64,000 nt of DNA from Cladorhizidae sp. MBARI D1340-BT2 (lineage: Eukaryota > Porifera > Demospongiae > Poecilosclerida > Cladorhizidae): contig JAQNBH010000271.1 in the NCBI GenBank assembly GCA_028752905.1, positions 62,001 to 126,000 of the forward strand. The letters are read 5' to 3'. Shown one piece after another: positions 49,195 to 61,200 of this stretch. Each line of letters starts with the position of its first letter. Position 1 is the stretch's first letter. The position numbers and the translations under genes were made by a program. The notes under the pieces were generated by a model, which saw only the letters and a list, made by a program, of their open reading frames with translations, ran no database searches and was not told the DNA's origin.

Positions 49195-51206
49195 TATATA
49201 TATATAGAGCAAGTTATGATGGCATACCACTAGTGTCCTCTCTCATTATATATATATATATTGAGCAAGTTATGATGGCGTGCCACTAGTGTCCTCTCTC
49301 ATTATATATATATATAGAGCAAGTTATGATGGCGTGCCACTAGTGTCCTCTCTCATTATATATATATATATTGAGCAAGTTATGATGGCGTGCCACTAGT
49401 GTCCTCTCTCATTATATATATATAGAGCAAGTTATGATGGCGTGCCACTAGTGTCCTCTCTCATTATATATATATATAGAGAGAAAGTTATGATGGCGTG
49501 CCACTAGTGTTTTCTCTCATTATATATATATTGAGCAAGTTATGATAGCGTGCCACTAGTGTCCTCTCTCATTATAAATATATATTGAGCAAATTATGAT
49601 GGCGTGCCACTAGTGTCCTCTCTCATTATATATATATATTGAGCAAGTTATGATGGCGAGCCACTAGTGTCCTCTCTCAGTATATATATATATATATATT
49701 GAACGAGTTATGATGGCGTGCCACTAGTGTCCTCTCTCATTATATATATATATATAGAGCAAGTTATGATGGCGTGCCACTAGTGTCCTCTCTCATTATA
49801 TATATATATTGAGTAAGTTATGATAGCGTGCCACTAGTGTCCTCTCTCATTATATATATATAGAGAGCAAGTTATGATGGCGTGCCACTAGTGTCCTCTC
49901 TCATTATATATATATATTGAGCAAGTTATGATGGCGTGCCACTAGTGTCCTCTCTCATTATATATATATATATTGAGCAAGTTATGATGGCATACCACTA
50001 GTGTCCTCTCTCATTATATATATATATATTGAGCAAGTTATGATGGCGTGCCACTAGTGTCCTCTCTCATTATATATATATATTGAGCAAGTTATGATGG
50101 CGTGCCACTAGTGTCCTCTCTCATTATATATATATATATTGAGCAAGTTATGATGGCTTGCCACTAGTGTCCTCTCTCAGTATATATATATATTGAGTAA
50201 GTTATGATAGCGTGACACTAGTGTCCTCTCTCATTATATATATATAGAGAGCAAGTTATGATGGCGTGCCACTAGTGTCCTCTCTCATTATATATATATA
50301 GAGAGAGAGCAAGTTATGATGGCGTGCCACTAGTGTCCTCTCTCATTATATATATATATTGAGCAAGTTATGATGGCGTGCCACTAGTGTCCTCTCTCAT
50401 TATATATATATATTGAGCAAGTTATGATGGCGTGCCACTAGTGTCCTCTCACCACTAGTGTCCTCTCTCATTATATATATATATATTGAGCAAGTTATGA
50501 TGGCGTGCCACTAGTGTCCTCTCTCATTATATATATATATTGAGCAAGTTATGATGGCGTGCCACTAGTGTCCTCTCTCATTATATATATATATATTGAG
50601 CAAGTTATGATGGCTTGCCACTAGTGTCCTCTCTCAGTATATATATATATTGAGTAAGTTATGATAGCGTGACACTAGTGTCCTCTCTCATTATATATAT
50701 ATAGAGAGCAAGTTATGATGGCGTGCCACTAGTGTCCTCTCTCATTATATATATATAGAGAGAGAGCAAGTTATGATGGCGTGCCACTAGTGTCCTCTCT
50801 CATTATATATATATATTGAGCAAGTTATGATGGCGTGCCACTAGTGTCCTCTCTCATTATATATATATATTGAGCAAGTTATGATGGCGTGCCACTAGTG
50901 TCCTCTCTCATTATATATATATATTGAGCAAGTTATGATGGCGTACCACTAGTGTCCTCTCTCATTATATATATATATATTGAGCAAGTTATGATGGCGT
51001 GCCACTAGTGTCCTCTCTCATTATATATATATATTGAGCAAGTTATGATGGCGTGCCACTAGTGTCCTCTCTCATTATATATATATATTGAGCAAGTTAT
51101 GATGGCGTGCCACTAGTGTCCTCTCTCATTATATATATAGAGAGAGCAAGTTATAATGGCGTGCCACTAGTGTCTTCTCTCATTATATATATATAGAGCA
51201 AGTTAT
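49195..51206 (+). repeat. About 56-bp minisatellite with (TA)n tracts (about 36 copies)
   Basis: The unit is GAGCAAGTTATGATGGCGTGCC, then ACTAGTGTCCTCTCTCAT, then a (TA) tract of variable length. Unit length varies mainly through the (TA) tract and its end, which is either ATTGAG or AGAGAG. About 36 full copies and one partial copy fill roughly 2 kb. Rare variants include GTATGATAGCG-type copies with GAGTAAG, TGGCTTGCC and GTGACAC. Each unit has a CACTAGTG palindrome and a self-complementary TA tract. It starts exactly where the transposase homology stops. No coding function is likely. Confidence 0.97.
49993..50906 (+). repeat. 457-bp tandem duplication inside the minisatellite
   Basis: A run of rare variants (TGGCTTGCC, then GAGTAAG..GATAGCGTGACAC, then AGAGAGCAAG, then AGAGAGAGAGCAAG) occurs at 50154-50310 and again at 50611-50767, offset by 457 bp. 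The junction is marked by an irregular joint, CCTCTCACCACTAGTG, near 50448-50455, where a unit lacks its TA tract. The outer limits are approximate. Confidence 0.85.
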
Positions 51207-51320
51207 CTACCTAGGCACAGCTTGTAAGTAATGTAGCAAGTGAACTTCGATGAGAGCCAAGAAGTTGATTTACCCGCTAGGTTCACTGTTGTATCACTAC
51301 AATTACTACCAGTAAAACAA
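51207..51320 (+). other. Transposon spacer after the minisatellite
   Basis: Single-copy sequence from CTACCTAGGCACAGC to the CTAG-rich repeats. I see no open frame with transposase-like residues, no polyadenylation cluster and no repeat. It may be the decayed 3' part of the original element. Confidence 0.5.
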
Positions 51321-51430
51321 ACGCTAGCGCTAGCTAGAGCTACTGCTGGATAGAGCGACACTAGCTAGCTAGATCTACTGCTAGCTACAAATGAATGACG
51401 CTAGCGCTATCTAGATGGACTGCTGGCTAC
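51321..51430 (+). repeat. CTAG-rich degenerate triplicate (37-40 bp units)
   Basis: Three diverged copies start at 51321 (ACGCTAGCGCTAGCTAG), 51358 (ACACTAGCTAGCTAG) and 51398 (ACGCTAGCGCTATCTAG). Each continues to a CTACTGCTGG- or CTACTGCTAG-type end. Overlapping palindromes (GCTAGC, AGCGCT, CTAG) make it highly self-complementary. Function is unknown. Confidence 0.75.
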
Positions 51431-51745
51431 CAAAGAAACTAAAAGCTTGATTACTAAAAACGAAGGCTGGCTATACGGATCACAAAGCAAGCAAAAAGAA
51501 AGTAACTAAACAATTCTAATTACAGCTCACCATTTATCTTTACACGAAGAAAAATCCAGAGTCCAAGGTAGAGTTTATATTCTCCCCCAATCTTTGATGA
51601 GTCTTCAAGGCTACTTTTCGAACCCGGAAGAACAGAGAAAGGCGAAATAGAGGCGCATAAAGACAGGACACTCGCCAACACGTGGAGCAGCCATATTGTC
51701 CCAAAAATAGTCCCGCAAGGAAGGGTGCGGTTCAATTATTGCGTT
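51431..51745 (-). other. Transposon right region with promoter-like minus-strand segment
   Basis: Read on the minus strand, this part holds ACAATATGGCTGCTCCACGTG (start codon near 51694) in a locally CpG-richer context, and a strong donor-like ATG/GTGAGCTG near 51533. This resembles a 5' leader and first exon of a host gene facing leftward from the transposon end. The ATG opens only 27 codons (stop at 51611), and an alternative frame runs 71 codons from a non-ATG start. I recognise no protein. It could equally be ordinary transposon subterminal sequence. Confidence 0.3.
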
Positions 51746-51759
51746 ACGCACGCGTAGGG
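51746..51759 (-). repeat. Right terminal inverted repeat
   Basis: On the minus strand it reads CCCTACGCGTGCGT, sharing CCCT and TGCGT with the left end. It includes the ACGCGT palindrome. The palindrome pair found inside the left end is absent here, so the two ends are asymmetric. Confidence 0.8.
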
Positions 51760-51763
51760 TTAA
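51760..51763. other. TTAA target-site duplication, right copy
   Basis: This is the second TTAA, directly followed by the satellite sequence GATAGGACTCTC that follows TTAA in intact units. Removing 3704 bp (element plus one TTAA) leaves unit 53 at 907 bp, the standard monomer length. Confidence 0.97.
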
Positions 51764-52294
51764 GATAGGACTCTCTAAGTGCTCTCTCTTGATACCAAAC
51801 ATCCATATATTCTGCACACTTCACTGTAATGGACTTGCAAGATAGGTATCTCTCAGTGTTCTCTATCTTGAGCTAAACATGTTAGCTTCATAGATTCTCC
51901 ACACTTCACTGAATAGACTTGATATATAGCTCTAAAGGTAGGCCTCTCTCTGTTCTCTCTCTTGATACCAAACATCCGTATATTCTGCATACATAGAATC
52001 ACAAGATAGGTTTCTCTATGTGTTCTCTATCTTGATGCTAAACAGGTTAGCTTCATAGATTCTCCACACTTCACTGTATAAACTTGATATATAGCTATTA
52101 AGATAGGTCTCTCCCTGTGCTCTCTGTTGATATCAAACATCCATAATATTCTGCACACTTCACTGTAATGGACTTGATATGATTCGAATGATAGGTTTCA
52201 TTATGTGTTCTCTATCTTGATATTTGCCCTAATTTGGTCTATATGTTTCTCATTTCCCCCCCAAAATCTTGTTATTTTGCCGTAAAGCTCATAA

Positions 52295-55200
52295 CTTTTC
52301 TACACTTTACCCAAAAAAGAAAATTTTTATATCAGCGGATAGCCCTTCTAATTATCTGTCTTTTGTACGTGCCAAAATTTTGAGTACTCTAAGTATTAGC
52401 AAGTTATGGTGATTTGAAGTGGTAAGGTTTGCGATCTTTCCTGGCGTTTTCCAGTTGCCAAAGCGGTGGCCTGCCAGTGAAAAACCACCACATTTATTGA
52501 TAATCTGTTGACATGTTGCAGATAAGGGCCTTCTCTATCAGTTGACAAAATCTGGGACTTTGGTCTTGTTAATTAGGGCAGTTATGAATTGTACTCTTAC
52601 TTGATGCTAAACATGTTAGCTTCGTAGATTATCCACACTTCACTGAATAGACTTGATGTATAGCTATTAAGATAGGACTCTCTAAGTGCTCTCTCTTGAT
52701 ACCAAACATCCATATATTCTGCACACTTCACTGTAATGGACTTGCAAGATAGGTATCTCTCAGTGTTCTCTATCTTGAGCTAAACATGTTAGCTTCATAG
52801 ATTCTCCACACTTCACTGAATAGACTTGATATATAGCTCTAAAGGTAGGCCTCTCTCTGTTCTCTCTCTTGATACCAAACATCCGTATATTCTGCATACA
52901 TAGAATCACAAGATAGGTTTCTCTATGTGTTCTCTATCTTGATGCTAAACAGGTTAGCTTCATAGATTCTCCACACTTCACTGTATAAACTTGATATATA
53001 GCTATTAAGATAGGTCTCTCCCTGTGCTCTCTGTTGATATCAAACATCCATAATATTCTGCACACTTCACTGTAATGGACTTGATATGATTCGAATGATA
53101 GGTTTCATTATGTGTTCTCTATCTTGATATTTGCCCTAATTTGGTCTCGATTATGTTTCTCATTTTCCCCCCAAAATCTTGTTATTTTGCCGTAAAGCTC
53201 ATAACTTTTCTACACTTTACCTAAAAAAGAAATTTTTTATATCACCGGATAGCCCTTCTAATTATCTGTCTTTTGTACGTGCCAAAATTTTGAGTACTCT
53301 AAGTATTAGCAAGTTATGGTGATTTGAAGTGGTAAGGTTTGCGATCTTTCCTGGCGTTTTCCAGTTGCCAAAGCGGTGGCCTGCCAGTGAAAAACCACCA
53401 CATTTATTGATAATCTGTTGACATGTTGCAGATAAGGGCCTTCTCTATCAGTTGACAAAATCTGGGACTTAGGTCTTGTTAATTAGGGCAGTTATGAATT
53501 GTACTCTTACTTGATGCTAAACATGTTAGCTTCGTAGATTATCCACACTTCACTGAATAGACTTGATGTATAGCTATTAAGATAGGACTCTCTAAGTGCT
53601 CTCTCTTGATACCAAACATCCATATATTCTGCACACTTCACTGTAATGGACTTGCAAGATAGGTATCTCTCAGTGTTCTCTATCTTGAGCTAAACATGTT
53701 AGCTTCATAGATTCTCCACACTTCACTGAATAGACTTGATATATAGCTCTAAAGGTAGGCCTCTCTCTGTTCTCTCTCTTGATACCAAACATCCGTATAT
53801 TCTGCATACATAGAATCACAAGATAGGTTTCTCTATGTGTTCTCTATCTTGATGCTAAACAGGTTAGCTTCATAGATTCTCCACACTTCACTGTATAAAC
53901 TTGATATATAGCTATTAAGATAGGTCTCTCCCTGTGCTCTCTGTTGATATCAAACATCCATAATATTCTGCACACTTCACTGTAATGGACTTGATATGAT
54001 TCGAATGATAGGTTTCATTATGTGTTCTCTATCTTGATATTTGCCCTAATTTTGTCTATATGTTTCTCATTTTCCCCCCAAAATCTTGTTATTTTGCCGT
54101 AAAGCTCATAACTTTTCTACACTTTACCCAAAAAAGAAATTTTTTATATCACCGGATAGCCCTTCTAATTATCTGTCTTTTGTACGTGCCAAAATTTTGA
54201 GTACTCTAAGTATTAGCAAGTTATGGTGATTTGAAGTGGTAAGGTTTGCGATCTTTCCTGGCGTTTTCCAGTTGCCAAAGCGGTGGCCTGCCAGTGAAAA
54301 ACCACCACATTTATTGATAATCTGTTGACATGTTGCAGATAAGGGCCTTCTCTATCAGTTGACAAAATCTGGGACTTTGGTCTTGTTAATTAGGGCAGTT
54401 ATGAATTGTACTCTTACTTGATGCTAAACATGTTAGCTTCGTAGATTATCCACACCTCACTGAATAGACTTGATGTATAGCTATTAAGATAGGACTCTCT
54501 AAGTGCTCTCTCTTGATACCAAACATCCATATATTCTGCACACTTCACTGTAATGGACTTGCAAGATAGGTATCTCTCAGTGTTCTCTATCTTGAGCTAA
54601 ACATGTTAGCTTCATAGATTCTCCACACTTCACTGAATAGACTTGATATATAGCTCTAAAGGTAGGCCTCTCTCTGTTCTCTCTCTTGATACCAAACATC
54701 CGTATATTCTGCATACATAGAATCACAAGATAGGTTTCTCTATGTGTTCTCTATCTTGATGCTAAACAGGTTAGCTTCATAGATTCTCCACACTTCACTG
54801 TATAAACTTGATATATAGCTATTAAGATAGGTCTCTCCCTGTGCTCTCTGTTGATATCAAACATCCATAATATTCTGCACACTTCACTGTAATGGACTTG
54901 ATATGATTCGAATGATAGGTTTCATTATGTGTTCTCTATCTTGATATTTGCCCTAATTTGGTCTATATGTTTCTCATTTCCCCCCCAAAATCTTGTTATT
55001 TTGCCGTAAAGCTCATAACTTTTCTACACTTTACCCAAAAAAGAAATTTTTTATATCACCGGATAGCCCTTCTAATTATCTGTCTTTTGTACGTGCCAAA
55101 ATTTTGAGTACTCTAAGTATTAGCAAGTTATGGTGATTTGAAGTGGTAAGGTTTGCGATCTTTCCTGGCGTTTTCCAGTTGCCAAAGCGGTGGCCTGCCA

Positions 55201-58200
55201 GTGAAAAACCACCACATTTATTGATAATCTGTTGACATGTTGCAGATAAGGGCCTTCTCTATCAGTTGACAAAATCTGGGACTTTGGTCTTGTTAATTAG
55301 GGCAGTTATGAATTGTACTCTTACTTGATGCTAAACATGTTAGCTTCGTAGATTATCCACACTTCACTGAATAGACTTGATGTATAGCTATTAAGATAGG
55401 ACTCTCTAAGTGCTCTCTCTTGATACCAAACATCCATATATTCTGCACACTTCACTGTAATGGACTTGCAAGATAGGTATCTCTCAGTGTTCTCTATCTT
55501 GAGCTAAACATGTTAGCTTCATAGATTCTCCACACTTCACTGAATAGACTTGATATATAGCTCTAAAGGTAGGCCTCTCTCTGTTCTCTCTCTTGATACC
55601 AAACATCCGTATATTCTGCATACATAGAATCACAAGATAGGTTTCTCTATGTGTTCTCTATCTTGATGCTAAACAGGTTAGCTTCATAGATTCTCCACAC
55701 TTCACTGTATAAACTTGATATATAGCTATTAAGATAGGTCTCTCCCTGTGCTCTCTGTTGATATCAAACATCCATAATATTCTGCACACTTCACTGTAAT
55801 GGACTTGATATGATTCGAATGATAGGTTTCATTATGTGTTCTCTATCTTGATATTTGCCCTAATTTGGTCTATATTATGTTTCTCATTTTCCCCCCAAAA
55901 TCTTGTTATTTTGCCGTAAAGCTCATAACTTTTCTACACTTTACCTAAAAAAGAAAATTTTTATATCACCGGATAGCCCTTCTAATTATCTGTCTTTTGT
56001 ACGTGCCAAAATTTTGAGTACTCTAAGTATTAGCAAGTTATGGTGATTTGAAGTGGTAAGGTTTGCGATCTTTCCTGGCGTTTTCCAGTTGCCAAAGCGG
56101 TGGCCTGCCAGTGAAAAACCACCACATTTATTGATAATCTGTTGACATGTTGCAGATAAGGGCCTTCTCTATCAGTTGACAAAATCTGGGACTTTGGTCT
56201 TGTTAATTAGGGCAGTTATGAATTGTACTCTTACTTGATGCTAAACATGTTAGCTTCGTAGATTATCCACACTTCACTGAATAGACTTGATGTATAGCTA
56301 TTAAGATAGGACTCTCTAAGTGCTCTCTCTTGATACCAAACATCCATATATTCTGCACACTTCACTGTAATGGACTTGCAAGATAGGTATCTCTCAGTGT
56401 TCTCTATCTTGAGCTAAACATGTTAGCTTCATAGATTCTCCACACTTCACTGAATAGACTTGATATATAGCTCTAAAGGTAGGCCTCTCTCTGTTCTCTC
56501 TCTTGATACCAAACATCCGTATATTCTGCATACATAGAATCACAAGATAGGTTTCTCTATGTGTTCTCTATCTTGATGCTAAACAGGTTAGCTTCATAGA
56601 TTCTCCACACTTCACTGTATAAACTTGATATATAGCTATTAAGATAGGTCTCTCCCTGTGCTCTCTGTTGATATCAAACATCCATAATATTCTGCACACT
56701 TCACTGTAATGGACTTGATATGATTCGAATGATAGGTTTCATTATGTGTTCTCTATCTTGATATTTGCCCTAATTTGGTCTCGATTATGTTTCTCATTTT
56801 CCCCCCAAAATCTTGTTATTTTGCCGTAAAGCTCATAACTTTTCTACACTTTACCTAAAAAAGAAAATTTTTATATCACCGGATAGCCCTTCTAATTATC
56901 TGTCTTTTGTACGTGCCAAAATTTTGAGTACTCTAAGTATTAGCAAGTTATGGTGATTTGAAGTGGTAAGGTTTGCGATCTTTCCTGGCGTTTTCCAGTT
57001 GCCAAAGCGGTGGCCTGCCAGTGAAAAACCACCACATTTATTGATAATCTGTTGACATGTTGCAGATAAGGGCCTTCTCTATCAGTTGACAAAATCTGGG
57101 ACTTTGGTCTTGTTAATTAGGGCAGTTATGAATTGTACTCTTACTTGATGCTAAACATGTTAGCTTCGTAGATTATCCACACTTCACTGAATAGACTTGA
57201 TGTATAGCTATTAAGATAGGACTCTCTAAGTGCTCTCTCTTGATACCAAACATCCATATATTCTGCACACTTCACTGTAATGGACTTGCAAGATAGGTAT
57301 CTCTCAGTGTTCTCTATCTTGAGCTAAACATGTTAGCTTCATAGATTCTCCACACTTCACTGAATAGACTTGATATATAGCTCTAAAGGTAGGCCTCTCT
57401 CTGTTCTCTCTCTTGATACCAAACATCCGTATATTCTGCATACATAGAATCACAAGATAGGTTTCTCTATGTGTTCTCTATCTTGATGCTAAACAGGTTA
57501 GCTTCATAGATTCTCCACACTTCACTGTATAAACTTGATATATAGCTATTAAGATAGGTCTCTCCCTGTGCTCTCTGTTGATATCAAACATCCATAATAT
57601 TCTGCACACTTCACTGTAATGGACTTGATATGATTCGAATGATAGGTTTCATTATGTGTTCTCTATCTTGATATTTGCCCTAATTTGGTCTCGATTATGT
57701 TTCTCATTTTCCCCCCAAAATCTTGTTATTTTGCCGTAAAGCTCATAACTTTTCTACACTTTACCTAAAAAAGAAATTTTTTATATCACCGGATAGCCCT
57801 TCTAATTATCTGTCTTTTGTACGTGCCAAAATTTTGAGTACTCTAAGTATTAGCAAGTTATGGTGATTTGAAGTGGTAAGGTTTGCGATCTTTCCTGGCG
57901 TTTTCCAGTTGCCAAAGCGGTGGCCTGCCAGTGAAAAACCACCACATTTATTGATAATCTGTTGACATGTTGCAGATAAGGGCCTTCTCTATCAGTTGAC
58001 AAAATCTGGGACTTAGGTCTTGTTAATTAGGGCAGTTATGAATTGTACTCTTACTTGATGCTAAACATGTTAGCTTCGTAGATTATCCACACTTCACTGA
58101 ATAGACTTGATGTATAGCTATTAAGATAGGACTCTCTAAGTGCTCTCTCTTGATACCAAACATCCATATATTCTGCACACTTCACTGTAATGGACTTGCA

Positions 58201-61200
58201 AGATAGGTATCTCTCAGTGTTCTCTATCTTGAGCTAAACATGTTAGCTTCATAGATTCTCCACACTTCACTGAATAGACTTGATATATAGCTCTAAAGGT
58301 AGGCCTCTCTCTGTTCTCTCTCTTGATACCAAACATCCGTATATTCTGCATACATAGAATCACAAGATAGGTTTCTCTATGTGTTCTCTATCTTGATGCT
58401 AAACAGGTTAGCTTCATAGATTCTCCACACTTCACTGTATAAACTTGATATATAGCTATTAAGATAGGTCTCTCCCTGTGCTCTCTGTTGATATCAAACA
58501 TCCATAATATTCTGCACACTTCACTGTAATGGACTTGATATGATTCGAATGATAGGTTTCATTATGTGTTCTCTATCTTGATATTTGCCCTAATTTTGTC
58601 TATATGTTTCTCATTTTCCCCCCAAAATCTTGTTATTTTGCCGTAAAGCTCATAACTTTTCTACACTTTACCCAAAAAAGAAAATTTTTATATCACCGGA
58701 TAGCCCTTCTAATTATCTGTCTTTTGTACGTGCCAAAATTTTGAGTACTCTAAGTATTAGCAAGTTATGGTGATTTGAAGTGGTAAGGTTTGCGATCTTT
58801 CCTGGCGTTTTCCAGTTGCCAAAGCGGTGGCCTGCCAGTGAAAAACCACCACATTTATTGATAATCTGTTGACATGTTGCAGATAAGGGCCTTCTCTATC
58901 AGTTGACAAAATCTGGGACTTTGGTCTTGTTAATTAGGGCAGTTATGAATTGTACTCTTACTTGATGCTAAACATGTTAGCTTCGTAGATTATCCACACC
59001 TCACTGAATAGACTTGATGTATAGCTATTAAGATAGGACTCTCTAAGTGCTCTCTCTTGATACCAAACATCCATATATTCTGCACACTTCACTGTAATGG
59101 ACTTGATATGATTCGAATGATAGGTTTCATTATGTGTTCTCTATCTTGATATTTGCCCTAATTTGGTCTATATGTTTCTCATTTTCCCCCCAAAATCTTG
59201 TTATTTTGCCGTAAAGCTCATAACTTTTCTACACTTTACCTAAAAAAGAAAATTTTTATATCACCGGATAGCCCTTCTAATTATCTGTCTTTTGTACGTG
59301 CCAAAATTTTGAGTACTCTAAGTATTAGCAAGTTATGGTGATTTGAAGTGGTAAGGTTTGCGATCTTTCCTGGCGTTTTCCAGTTGCCAAAGCGGTGGCC
59401 TGCCAGTGAAAAACCACCACATTTATTGATAATCTGTTGACATGTTGCAGATAAGGGCCTTCTCTATCAGTTGACAAAATCTGGGACTTTGGTCTTGTTA
59501 ATTAGGGCAGTTATGAATTGTACTCTTACTTGATGCTAAACATGTTAGCTTCGTAGATTATCCACACTTCACTGAATAGACTTGATGTATAGCTATTAAG
59601 ATAGGACTCTCTAAGTGCTCTCTCTTGATACCAAACATCCATATATTCTGCACACTTCACTGTAATGGACTTGCAAGATAGGTATCTCTCAGTGTTCTCT
59701 ATCTTGAGCTAAATATGTTAGCTTCATAGATTCTCCACACTTCACTGAATAGACTTGATATATAGCTCTAAAGGTAGGCCTCTCTCTGTTCTCTCTCTTG
59801 ATACCAAACATCCGTATATTCTGCATACATAGAATCACAAGATAGGTTTCTCTATGTGTTCTCTATCTTGATGCTAAACAGGTTAGCTTCATAGATTCTC
59901 CACACTTCACTGTATAAACTTGATATATAGCTATTAAGATAGGTCTCTCCCTGTGCTCTCTGTTGATATCAAACATCCATAATATTCTGCACACTTCACT
60001 GTAATGGACTTGATATGATTCGAATGATAGGTTTCATTATGTGTTCTCTATCTTGATATTTGCCCTAATTTGGTCTATATGTTTCTCATTTCCCCCCCAA
60101 AATCTTGTTATTTTGCCGTAAAGCTCATAACTTTTCTACACTTTACCCAAAAAAGAAATTTTTTATATCACCGGATAGCCCTTCTAATTATCTGTCTTTT
60201 GTACGTGCCAAAATTTTGAGTACTCTAAGTATTAGCAAGTTATGGTGATTTGAAGTGGTAAGGTTTGCGATCTTTCCTGGCGTTTTCCAGTTGCCAAAGC
60301 GGTGGCCTGCCAGTGAAAAACCACCACATTTATTGATAATCTGTTGACATGTTGCAGATAAGGGCCTTCTCTATCAGTTGACAAAATCTGGGACTTTGGT
60401 CTTGTTAATTAGGGCAGTTATGAATTGTACTCTTACTTGATGCTAAACATGTTAGCTTCGTAGATTATCCACACTTCACTGAATAGACTTGATGTATAGC
60501 TATTAAGATAGGACTCTCTAAGTGCTCTCTCTTGATACCAAACATCCATATATTCTGCACACTTCACTGTAATGGACTTGCAAGATAGGTATCTCTCAGT
60601 GTTCTCTATCTTGAGCTAAACATGTTAGCTTCATAGATTCTCCACACTTCACTGAATAGACTTGATATATAGCTCTAAAGGTAGGCCTCTCTCTGTTCTC
60701 TCTCTTGATACCAAACATCCGTATATTCTGCATACATAGAATCACAAGATAGGTTTCTCTATGTGTTCTCTATCTTGATGCTAAACAGGTTAGCTTCATA
60801 GATTCTCCACACTTCACTGTATAAACTTGATATATAGCTATTAAGATAGGTCTCTCCCTGTGCTCTCTGTTGATATCAAACATCCATAATATTCTGCACA
60901 CTTCACTGTAATGGACTTGATATGATTCGAATGATAGGTTTCATTATGTGTTCTCTATCTTGATATTTGCCCTAATTTGGTCTATATTATGTTTCTCATT
61001 TTCCCCCCAAAATCTTGTTATTTTGCCGTAAAGCTCATAACTTTTCTACACTTTACCTAAAAAAGAAAATTTTTATATCACCGGATAGCCCTTCTAATTA
61101 TCTGTCTTTTGTACGTGCCAAAATTTTGAGTACTCTAAGTATTAGCAAGTTATGGTGATTTGAAGTGGTAAGGTTTGCGATCTTTCCTGGCGTTTTCCAG

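Larger units (their letters stand above)
48060..51759 (+). mobile_element. Decayed piggyBac-superfamily DNA transposon inserted in satellite unit 53
   Basis: The 3700-bp insert is flanked by TTAA, starts with CCCTTTAACTGCG and ends with CGCGTAGGG, as expected for piggyBac-type elements. Inside is a relic of a piggyBac transposase N-terminal region with the motifs EPLDAFEQLFT and ETNRY in two different frames. The DDD catalytic domain and cysteine-rich C-terminus are not visible; about 2 kb of minisatellite lies where they should be. The element is therefore non-autonomous. It reads left to right in transposase orientation. The termini match each other only partly (9 of 14 positions), so the right end may be diverged or have come from a related element. 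No other copy occurs in the window. Confidence 0.95.

Noticed and set aside
49201..49225. Shared GCAAGTTATG between the minisatellite and the satellite unique part
   Set aside because: Ten identical bases with different flanks are best explained by chance. Nothing else suggests that one repeat derives from the other.
49195..51206. CRISPR-like array
   Set aside because: The repeats are contiguous and the only variable part is a (TA)n tract. There are no unique spacers and no cas genes, and the context is eukaryotic.
51520..51817. Minus-strand frames of 68-71 codons at the transposon right end
   Set aside because: One starts in satellite DNA outside the element and the other uses a non-ATG start. 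Neither has a recognisable domain; only the local start context is kept as a weak note.
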